Below, one piece after another: positions 22,886-33,800 of a stretch of DNA of 64,000 nt; within the stretch, counting starts at the first letter, position 1, and every line of letters begins with the position of its first letter. Below the pieces are notes generated by a model. The model was given only the letters and a program-made list of their open reading frames with translations. It ran no database searches and was not told where the DNA came from. Made by a program: the position numbers and the translations under genes. Source of the DNA: Favolaschia claudopus (Eukaryota > Basidiomycota > Agaricomycetes > Agaricales > Mycenaceae); assembly GCA_037176885.1 (NCBI GenBank), contig JAWWNJ010000134.1, positions 558,001 to 622,000 of the forward strand, written 5' to 3'.

Positions 22886-24481
22886 TTACATCGCGGGATG
22901 CGTCGTCTTCCTCTTTTTATGCTTCCGCTTTCCCTCGTCCACCTCTTGTTCACCCTCATCTCCAACATCATCATGCCCAACCGCACGCACCCCCCGCCCA
23001 ACCGCCGGCACCTCAACGAACAGCGCAGCACTCCCATAAACAAACTGCATCGACGCCTCGTTCCCCTGCCCAATATACCGCGACTTCGCTATATTCCGGC
23101 GATTGAACCGAACGACCCAGTGCACCCGCGTCTCGTCCGTTGCGTCTCCACTGTCGTCTTCATCATCGTAACTCAAAACCACCCCGTGGCTCTCGAGCGC
23201 CTCCTCCAGCGGCCCATCAACCTCTTCGTTCCAGTCGTCCAGATTTATGACATCGTTGGCGAGGATGTCTTTTGCATCCTCACGGGACGTATAACTATAT
23301 CCCACCGTGTAGGTATCATAGACGATCTTGACCTTCGTTGAAAGCCCGACGTCTTCAGCGACGCTACGAATCCGCGCATCGCTCCCTTTCAACAACTTCA
23401 GCAGGGGTTCGATGCGATTGTGCTTCTCGTCCGAGGGGATGGGGTATCGATGAGTCAGCCCGAATCCCAACAACCCGCCGTTCGGGAGGAATTCTTCGTC
23501 CGCGAGGAGGGTGCGGAGGGTATTGTCGAATAGACGATCGGGGTGGTGAGCTGGGAGCACGCGTGTGCCCCCATTAGTGAGAGAGTGGATGGCTTCGTCG
23601 CGGAGGAAGAGGTTGTAGGTGAGGGTGACGCGGTAGCCGGATTTCACAGGCTCGACGGTGTGGATGACATCGCTGTAGAACGCGACGTAGGCGACGGAGG
23701 AGGAGGGGTGGGCGGACTGAGCGATTTTGGCGGCGGAGTCGAAAGTCCAGACCGTTTCGTCGTGTTCGAGGGTGAGTTCGCCGCCTTCGTGCGGAGTTGG
23801 GAAGGCGATCACAAGAGAGCCGATCATTGTATCGCTTCGAGGAGTGTCTTGGTGCGCTTTGAAGAACGAACCAGGTCCTACGAAAGAAATCGTTCAAACA
23901 AACAACGACGGTGGATACAGCTATGCCGCTCACCATAGACATTGAGTTTGTACAACTCCGCAATCAGAGTCTTATTGTCAGCTTCAGCTTGCCCCTGCAT
24001 GATAGTGGGCCTGATTGCGGCCAATAGCCCCGAACTGAGGACGTCGAGCCGGGTGGCAAATTTGTCCAGATCCATCTTTCCCGCCTTCCGATACGTCTCG
24101 TCCAGGACGTCTTCCTGATTGAGCCCGAATGTGGCTTTCTGGCATGCGGCGGCGAGGTCTTGAAGCTCATTTTTCGACGCGTTGCCCAGATTGATTTCTC
24201 TGCCAGTACTTAGTATTAGATGGCGGGAACTTCGGAGAGTCGTAAATCTGAGACCCACCGAGGATGGTCACCGTCAACGCTGTAATAGATTGCCAGTTCT
24301 TCGGGCTTGAGATGATGTACCCCCGCTGTGTATGGCGCATCCTTGCGGATGGCTTTGCGCAAAGTCTTCAGGTGACTTTTGATTGTCGACGCTGCTACAG
24401 ATGTAGCATCGTTTTCAGACTGCTTCAAGTCAACTCGGATAGGCTGAGAATAAACGAAAACGAACGTACGGTTGTCGACAT
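22886..24481 (-). CDS. 2OG-Fe(II) oxygenase, paralogue 2, 476 aa
   Basis: Same family as the gene at 18907-20549. Exons: 24470-24481 (MSTT), 24259-24419, 23934-24199 and 22886-23877, with introns of 50, 59 and 56 nt; these lengths keep a single frame of 476 residues. The core motif is FFKAHQDTPR followed by FYSDVIHTVEP and SGYRVTLTYN, so the His-Asp-His iron triad and the co-substrate Arg are kept. Compared with paralogue 1 it lacks about 20 residues before REINLGNAS, because a third intron lies where paralogue 1 reads through as coding. The tail is basic (KRKHKKRKTTHPAM) instead of acidic. The intron at 23878-23933 occupies the place of the 60-nt in-frame intron of paralogue 1 but is 56 nt, so it cannot be retained in frame. 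Confidence 0.85.
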
Positions 24482-25258
24482 GGCGCTGGTTTAGTTGGGA
24501 ATTTATTTTGTGGAACGAGGTGATAAAAACGAGGCGCAGGTTACTTGGACAGGTGAGCTTCAAACTAAGGGATCACGATTTTGAAGATTTCCAAAACGTC
24601 GTTGCGAACCTAGTAATTAATGACCTTTGCCACTCGAAGTCAGAACTTAAAAGTCATAGTGTTGGCGGAAACGGCGCGTTGACGGCGCGCCACTGACCTT
24701 TCTAGATAGCATTCAGTCCAAGGCGTTAGTGCCCAGTCGAATGTAACATTCTTGAAGACTGCGAGCTGGGGATCGGTTGAAGGTGGTGGTAGCACAAAGA
24801 AAAGGGGTGATCGGCGGTTTGATCTGTTTACACACAAATTGATTGCCGCTGATGCCGAGCTTGTTCTGTTGAAAATTCGAAAATTCATTGCATTTCGTCT
24901 GCGACCGCGCCAGTAATGCTAGCTCTGCGTTCCTCGAGTCAAAGCGCACAATAGTGCTTTGAGTCTTACAATTGTACTGCCCGTGAATACTGAATCGAAA
25001 CTTGAAGCATGCTGCATGCCACGGCAGTGCGTGATGATGCGTCGAACCGCCGGAGATAAGTATTAGTTCAGCTTCGTTCATCATCGTTTAATGCTGAGAA
25101 TACTAGTGGCGGCGCTCGGAGCCAGACTCCTCGTGGTATTGGTTGTCCAGAAAACTCGAACTTTGCGTTTGTTCCATCAAGCCTTGATTGCAAACACTTC
25201 ATCACCAAACATTCAGTTCCTTGTTTCCCGCCATCATCTACGGACACACACTTGGTGC
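24482..25258. other. Intergenic between divergent genes
   Basis: Shared upstream region of a minus-strand oxygenase and a plus-strand BRCT/F-box gene. Short frames here lack protein-like composition. No repeat was recognised. Confidence 0.45.
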
Positions 25259-27459
25259 ATGGCCGCTGCAACGCAGCCCATCTTCACTGGAATGGTATAC
25301 TACATTGACCCACACACCAGCAACTGGGATTTGGTTGTATTCTCGCTTGACGAGAACGACGCGGAAGAAACGACGAAACACGCTGACGCCACACGAATCA
25401 TCGTCGACCGGCTGCACTACAGCAGATATGAGCCATCGAGATGCCGAGGCATCTTTGTAACGGTAGAGTTCTCGTCTCGTCAACGTCGGCTATAGCTCTC
25501 TGAGTACTGACTCGACTGATACAGCCGGAATGGGTATACGCCTCTGTCAAATGTGGCGCCAAAAGACCGTGAGCTCAATGAAGTTGTCCTTGAAAGGGTC
25601 GATGACGATGCCCCTTTAGATCGGAATACTACTCTCCCGATCCCGCAATGTTTTTTTCGTCCATTGTCGTTACCGCTTACCGAGTGGGTTTTTCTTCAAG
25701 TGAATTTACGTTTGATTTGACTCATTCGAGCTCCTTATTGCTCCACCGATAGATGTGCGCTGCTGATGAAAGGTTCATCTACGAGTCTGTCTCGTTGTTT
25801 GGAGGGCAATACACTCCGACCCTAACTGATGATACGACCCACCTGGTCGTCGATCCAACCAGTGCTGCGGGATCGGACTTCTATCACGCTGAATTTCGTC
25901 CCATCGTCGTCTCTTCCCACTGGATTCGTGACTGTATTGCAAATCATGCCCCTCTCCCAGTCACAGATTATTTGCTTCTTCCGCAAGACGCTTCCAACTC
26001 AGATGCAGAACAGCTTTGCGCCTTGCAACGTTTCGTACACAAATTTCTCAACAGCGGAAGCAATACCGAATATCTTGATGGATATTTATCTACTACAGAG
26101 GCACCGTTTCCCTCTCTTCCGTTCGAAATCATGGCGGAGATCTTCATCGTATTTCGTGACGATGCCCTCGATGAGGAACTACCGTGCCTGACCGACATGC
26201 AAGCAGTTTCGCAGGTCTGCAGGCGTTGGCGCGATGTCTCCCTTGCCATCCCTGAGCTCTGGGCTCGCATCCCTCTTAACTTCCACTCGAACAACCACTT
26301 CGCTCGCCTCAAGAACCTCCTCACCCTGTGGCTAGAACGCAGCACCCCCCGACCACTCGCACTCACCATCCGCAGCTGCTATCCAGACACCGAAAACCCC
26401 ATCATCCAATTTCTCCTTTGTCACGCTCGCCGTATCCGCGAGCTCTCGCTCGACATTCCCGCCGCACATTATCTCCCGCTATTCAGCGCGCCGGCGGGCT
26501 CGTTCCCCTTGCTACAGCGTCTGAGCGTTACTGTTATCGACAAATGCGATGCAACATACGATCCGCAGTCCAATCTTTCGCGGCATCAGTATTTTTGCTT
26601 GCCATACGAAGGCTGGGGCGGATGTTCAGACGGTCCGATTCTTTGGGAGGACACCCCAGCTGCTGCTTTCGCGTGTTTCCAACATCTGCCCAGCCTACAT
26701 AGTATCAGAGTCGAGGGCTCTGCTTTCACAAACCTCGACTGTCGTATGTTTGCGCTCGATTGGAGCACGCTAACTGACGTCGACCTCGAATTCGTCGCGC
26801 TCGATGTGGTGCAGACGGCGTATCTTCTTCCGCAGCTCACTCATGTTGAATGTTTGAAGTTTGCGACGGACCCGGATGAGGGGATTTCGGTGCCGGCTAT
26901 GTCAGCGGTACTGGAGAGACTGACGACGCTGAATTGGAATAATCTTGACATTGACGACGTCTCGTTGTTCGAACAACTCACACTCCCGCGTCTGATCTCT
27001 CTCGACCTGCGTGACGCCTCGTGGCAGAGTCTCCACCTTCTCCACTCGCATTCGCGGCTTAAGCTGCAGAAGCTTTCTCTGGTGTTTGTTAGCATCGAAC
27101 TCGCCCGCTTAAAAACTCTGCTCCGCGAAATGCCGTCGCTTGTGGATCTGGGGCTTTACCGGACGCATGGCGTGGATCTCACAGAGGAGCTGTTCAGGTT
27201 TTTCATGTATCATCGAAACGATAATCCGGTGCTTCCGAATTTGAGATACTTGGTGCTTACGCCGGGTGAGCCTGCTTGCCCAGGGTCGGAAGTTGCTATG
27301 GTGGAGATGTTGGAGTCTCGTTGGCGTTTGACGCCTTTGAAGAAGGTGAGGATATCTCCCAGGGAGGAGCAGGGAGCGTCGCTTGATGCGCATTCTGACA
27401 TCCGGCGCCGCATTGTTCGATTGGTGGAGGAGGGGCTGGAGTTGACTTATAATGACTGA
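25259..27459 (+). CDS. Tandem BRCT / F-box / leucine-rich fusion protein, 672 aa
   Basis: Exons 25259-25462, 25525-25568, 25620-25683 and 25753-27459 splice in one frame. Residues about 1-85 form a BRCT-like unit starting MAAATQPIFTGMVYYID and ending at TPEWVYASVKCGAKRP, with the conserved Trp. Residues about 86-170 resemble a second BRCT (FFSSIVVTAYR, LFGGQYTPTLTDDTTHLVV, VVSSHWIRDCIANHAPL). The pair, with a YYSPDPAMFF linker, recalls the N-terminus of Brc1/Rtt107-type DNA-damage scaffolds (from memory). An F-box follows (FPSLPFEIMAEIF, then VSQVCRRWRDVSLAIPELW, residues about 205-260). The remaining 400 residues are leucine-rich (LTHVECLKF, LQKLSLVFVSIELARL). F-box proteins recruit substrates to SCF ubiquitin ligases, and BRCT pairs bind phosphopeptides, so a phospho-directed ubiquitin ligase receptor is a plausible inference. 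Confidence 0.75.
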
Positions 27460-27834
27460 TAACCGCGTTTTTGTAGATTGTTTATGATTCTTCGCTGGGA
27501 ATGCCTTACTGTAGCACATAGTACTGATGTATCTTGGCCGTTCCAACACATACTGACACTCTCAAAATCCAAGGTACTTGATCTTCGGTGGTCCAAACAA
27601 GTTTTCGTCGAGGCACACCTGCACCTGCTCCGCATCCTCGGTTCCGTCTTCATCACCGCATTGCGTTGTTCTTTCTGTTGTCATATCGCTCTCTTAAGCG
27701 AAAAAACCGAACCTCTCATAGTTATCTGTATGGCGCACAATATCTGGGACAGCTGTAAAGATGTAGTACATTACATTTCTCATTATGCCCGTCGTGGGTA
27801 TAGAATAATCTCTTCTTCAGTGTCCATGTCCGAG

Positions 27835-30800
27835 TCACTGAGCGCATCTGCGTCGCTTTCCGATTCTGCAGGATACGCGAATATGGGTTCTAAAACTCAA
27901 CAAAAGGTAAATCAACTGACCATACTCCGACTCAGACCTGTCCGAGTTGTAGGAGAAGAAATACTGGTGACGAACTACGGCGAGTTTGCACTGCAGATGA
28001 CTCGGAGGATCGACGCCATTCGAAAGGCGGTATAACGGATGCCCCAAGTGTTTTGCAACGTCCTGGCTTTCAGAATCAAACCCCTTCGCTTGATGAAACT
28101 CGCGTATGCCCTCGTAGACACTCGGATCCCAATAGTGCCCGTGTGCTTCCATTCTGAGCTCTACCTCCGGGAACCCAAGCTCACTCGCTTCTTCGTCCGT
28201 GAGCCGCTTGACACCAGCCGGGTCGAAGGACCAGCAGCGCGAAATGTCCGGGTAGCGAAGGCGGGCGCCGTTGTAAGACATTAGCTCGCGCATAGAGGGT
28301 AGGAACAGGAAAGCTTGGGAGGGAAGGGGCGTTGATTCCGAGGGTAGCATTCGATAAATATATTTGACTTGCTGCACATAAGCTGATGTATTGAGGTCAA
28401 CTCAAGAATTTTATAAACGACTTTCAAGGAAACGAACCATAATGACTGGAATCCATGTCACTGCCGAGATGAGCTAGGATATGATTCGCCTGACTCAACC
28501 ACGTCGATGCCGTTGGGCGGACCAGAGATATCAACTGCCTCAGGATAGCGGGACGGTCAGGAGACCCGAAGTGTATTCTGCGCACGAAATCAATGAACAA
28601 CAACGGCAAAGGTTTATGCAGCAAGGTTTTACCGTGTCCATCCATTCTCCAGCTCAATGACATCAAGATCCCCTTCCGAATCCAGTGGATGCATTTCCGC
28701 TTTACAATTCTGCAAGATCGCTACTTCCTCTGCGGGCTCGGTAGAACGATTGATGATGCTCCCCAGTCGCACGGTAGAATTGCGGGATATAGGGACGAAA
28801 TCGGACTGGGGAAGATATCTCTCGCAGATGATGTGATACTCTGCGAGTCTCAAGAACGCCATCAACTGAGATTTTTGGACAGGCGTGAGCAGGTGATTGT
28901 CTGGAAGACTCGGAGACAATGGGAGATCCTGATACTCGGCCGCTCGAGCCTGGATTATCAGTCCCTGCGACCCCGCTGGTCGGCTTAGCTCGATGCAGAG
29001 CTGACCGGTGACGGGTCGGATCCATAAAGTACAGTGCAGTGTGGACAGCTGCGGTTATGTTAGACGATATGTACGGCGGGATTTGGATGAGTGCTGATTA
29101 CTACATACTCACCAGTGCGGCGTGCATCGCACGAGCAAGATACGCGCCGTGTGTCTGGAATATATGTCAACGACTCGAGTCATTACTGGAACCTGAGCTA
29201 TACTTCAAATTCTCGAATCTGGGGAAGCATTTATCATTGGTAAAACGCGCGGGATGTGAGCGGCAGTGAAAGCAGAAATCCATCTACAACACAACCAACA
29301 CACCACAAAACCGACGCGCGCGCAAGTTCGGGGCTCCATGCAAAGTATATGCATGCTGCAACCCAGACCATCGCGGGAAGACGACGGAGAAGAATAATAA
29401 AATAATAATAGAAACATGCACTCGCCAGCGAGCGCGCTGTCCAATATCTCTTGGGAAACCCCTCCCACCATCGCTCTAACCATCTCCAAATCAAACCTCT
29501 CAATCTCAGTCTCGTCGACACCATCTCCAACCCAATCCAAACCAAAATCAAAATCAAAACCTCACAATAAACCGTTCCGTAAATCCGTTCCACCCAATCC
29601 AACAAATCCAAAACAATCTTGAAGACCCATAGCGTTCCTTCTTCGGGTTCGAGAGCAACGACGGCAAGCGAACGATCCATAGTTGAAGTAGGGCTCTTGA
29701 GCAGCAAGTCCGAATAAAACCGAATCAGAAAATCAAGTAAGCAAGATCAAGTTAAGCCGTCAGAGAAAGCAGTCATGGGGTGAAAGTGGGGTGTAAATTC
29801 TCTATCGTACTGTACAAAACGGTGGTCCTTTTATACATCTACTGTTGATTTCTATTTGGCCTATAAAATCAACCCATCGTGTTTTGAATCAATCAATCAG
29901 CCCCAAAGATCAGAGGCTATACCGCCGATTTGATCCTAGGCTCGAAACCAGGTAATCCATCGTCCAATAAAATCCTCGAAATCCTCTCAACCAATAGTCT
30001 CGAGCACAGGTGCTTTAATTTCCGGGTTCTGGGCCTTCAACCCGAGTTTCATATATCGTTTCAACAAGTTGAACTTGTTTCGGCGTCTGGTTTCATCAAA
30101 TCGCGATGATCATGTTGATGTGATCAAATCACGGAATGCGCGGCACTTTCCGCTGTTTTCACGGCTGAAAATTCACAGGGCTCATCATCTCCCTTTTTGA
30201 CAAATTTTGACTGTCCCCAGTCAGCTCAGCTCTCCCGAATTCCGTTATCCAACAGTCTCCGCATCAAAACTTATCTCCTCAGCTTGGTTGAGTTCGCTGC
30301 CATCATTCTATGATGCGTGCCGCCCAATGCCGTTCCCAGAGCAATCTTCCCATGCCAGAGTCCGATTTTCCCGCTCTTCCTTTCTTTCCTCTCAACCACC
30401 ACCATCAACACCACAAACTCTTTTGACAGTGGGTTTCTTTCGGCCGTGCACATGCGTATAGACTCGCGCACGCCCAAGGGGCACCCATCCTTAAAATCCT
30501 GGACACGGGGTCGGAAAACTGACTTAAGGCTCGGTCGACCCCTACCCCCCCATACGTAAGTGTTACATAAGCTCCAAAACGGGTAATTTCCATCAAAAAC
30601 TGAGAAAATTTGTTCAAGTTTTGCCGTGATTTGGACTGTACCAGCACACTTCCGGGACACTTTGGTGCTCAAACGTGTTATCCCACAGATTTTTGCCTCC
30701 CAGCTGGCCGAAAGTTGCCGTTCGGGTCTGGTCGAGGGAGACCCAATATATTACGTAATCTAATATTTTCTGTTACTTTTTTTTTTGACCTTCGGAAACG

Positions 30801-33800
30801 TGTTTTTAGACCGATCTGAGGCTGGGTCGGAAAAGTGAAATAAGGCACCTCAGAGCCCCACCCCCCCCTAACCCTGTGTCTCGGGTTTTGCCGGTGGGTG
30901 CCCCTTGCGCACGCCGGAATGCTCTAGTCCTGTATCTGCCGTTGTAAGCATACTCTCCTCCAAGTTCTCTCGAGTTGTCTTCATCAACCGTTCCCGAGCA
31001 TATTTCACCGACTCGGCTTCCATTTCATCGTTTCTCTGGCCATCCGGCTCCAAAAAGCTCGATCCTCAGTCTCTTTTCAAAATCAAATCTCCTCGCTGTG
31101 GAATCAACCGGCTATCTTTCAGTTCTCGAGTCACAACCCACTCAAACCAGCCGAATCCTGCTCGGGACCTGTTCTAACACATTCCGAATTTCTCGTGCTA
31201 TCCTGATCAGAATACTCGGGGCAATCTCTATCCACCAACTCTTCAACAACATCAAGTGCTTTTTGTTCATCAGGTTTTGTTCTTTCCAACTCGGCACGCT
31301 CCAAAGCTTTCCTTTGTTTCTTCGTCAAAAGCGGCTGGAATGTACGCCTATCTCGCACTGGTACGTTGCTTTTCTTCTCTACTCCTTTCATCTCTTCTTT
31401 AACCCAGTTCATCAGGAACGTCTCGGTGTTCTCCGTTACCAATCTCGGGGGTGCCTCGAGCATCTGCAAGTTCCGTATTTGTGTCTGAATGGTACGAATT
31501 TCATCGCGAACCACATCTGATTCGTTCATCATCTCCTCGTGTAGAGCATCCAAATCGATCCTTTTGTGCTCGAATCCCTCCTGCAAGTTCCTCAAGGATT
31601 CTCGAATAAATCCTAACTCATCGGAAACCCTGATGAGCTCATTCTCTACTTCTTCAATCTTGTTCCGTTCCAACCGATGGCTCAATTCCTCCATAGTCAT
31701 TCGTTCCGGCAGAGTCCCGCATATCTGTGCGTTGCGTAGTCGTACTCGGATGGTACGAACCTCATCCCGAAGCACATCAAAGTCGCTGAATAGTTCCTCG
31801 TGCAGTGAGTCTACCTCAATTTTTAACTGCTCAACTCCGTGCTGCGATTCTCCGAATTGCTTGCGAGTTATATCCAATTCCTCGCTGACTCCCTTTTCGA
31901 CAGCTTTCATCGCGTCCCAGAGAATTCCGAATTCGTCTCGATACCATGCGAGCATCTCCTCGCAATCTTTTCGACGGATTATTTCAAACTCGTGGACAAC
32001 TTGGGTGAGTCTTTCTGATATTTCGTTGCGTTCATCCGTGTCATCTCCGTATCCAGCACCTAGTAAATCAGGCGCGATCTTCGCCGTTTCATTCTGTGCA
32101 AAAACCTGCAAGGCATCATGCTCAGCGGTGAGCAACTCGCGATATTCATTTTGTCCAAATCTGTTCAACGTTGCCGCTGGCAGTGCAGTTGGGGATTTCT
32201 GCCGTCTGGGGCCCGTATCGCTCTCGTTTGGGAACAGGTACGTCGTATCGGTCTGGGAAATCACCTCCGCAATTTCAACTAGATCCCGCAGATCAATAAC
32301 ATCCTCTTTCCTCTGAGCGTGTTCTTTTGTATGCTCGCTGTCGTTCAACCCAGCGCCCAGCTGCCGCAATGATACTCGTGCAACCTCTCGCTCATCAACC
32401 GCTTTTCTGACTCGTCCAGCAAAGGCGCGATCCAGTGCTTTCAGATACTTTATGCAGGCGTCTCGGTTTGTGATCAACGCTAAGGGCGTCTTCAACCTGT
32501 TCACCACGCCGCAAAATCGAAGTCCAAATCGTCGTAACCGTCCCTCTTCATTCTGCTGAATTCCTCTAAATCCATTACCGAGTTCTTCCAAGCAGGCAAG
32601 CGATCCGCGCTGCTGTTCCGCAATCTCGGGGTATAAACTCAAGATCTCTATCCGGAAATCTGCATACGAATGCCCAGCATTATACGTCTTCAATTCACGC
32701 CACATATCTCGTGTACGAATTGGCAAATAACTCGTTACCAGCGCCTTGCGCTCATTGTCGTCATCGACTCGCCCGAGTTCGATAATATCCTCCACATTCT
32801 CGAAGAAGTCGACAAGATCGTCCACGTTTTCGCTTGCCAACGTCGGCGCATCACGATCCCAAGGTCGTGGAATATAAAATGGCGCGTTTCGACGATCTCG
32901 TCTCGTCTCCGCCCGGTCTCTATCTTCCTCGTTGTGTAGCTTGTTTCGTCGAATAAATATATGTCGTTCAACATCGAGTCCGCCGGCGGAATCGTGTGAT
33001 CGGTGTGTGATATGCGACGCCAGCGCCGACTTTTCTTCCTCGCCATTGTCCTTGCCGACTCCGTTGATCATTTGGATGAGCCCCTCGCGGTGGGCATATG
33101 AAACGCGCGGGATGTGAGCGGCAGTGAAAGCAGAAATCCATCTACAACACAACCAACACACCACAAAACCGACGCGCGCAAGTTCGGGGCTCCATGCAAA
33201 GTATATGCATGCTGCAACCCAGACGATCGCGGGAAGACGACGGAGAAGAATAATAAAATAATAATAGAAACATGCACTCGCCAGCGAGCGCGCTGTCCAA
33301 TATCTCTTGGGAAACCCCTCCCACCATCGCTCTAACCATCTCCAAATCAAACCTCTCAATCTCAGTCTCGTCGACACCATCTCCAACCCAATCCAAACCA
33401 AAATCAAAATCAAAACCTCACAATAAACCGTTCCGTAAATCCGTTCCACCCAATCCAACAAATCCAAAACAATCTTGAAGACCCATAGCGTTCCTTCTTC
33501 GGGTTCGAGAGCAACGACGGCAAGCGAACGATCCATAGTTGAAGTAGGGCTCTTGAGCAGCAAGTCCGAATAAAACCGAATCAGAAAATCAAGTAAGCAA
33601 GATCAAGTTAAGCCGTCAGAGAAAGCAGTCATGGGGTGAAAGTGGGGTGTAAATTCTCTATCGTACTGTACAAAACGGTGGTCCTTTTATACATCTACTG
33701 TTGATTTCTATTTGGCCTATAAAATCAACCCATCGTGTTTTGAATCAATCAATCAGCCCCAAAGATCAGAGGCTATACCGCCGATTTGATCCTAGGCTCG

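Noticed and set aside
29234..29707. Separate gene in the 3' LTR
   Set aside because: It is the LTR copy of the hydrophobic frame seen at the gag end, shifted by a 2-bp indel and with no downstream gag.
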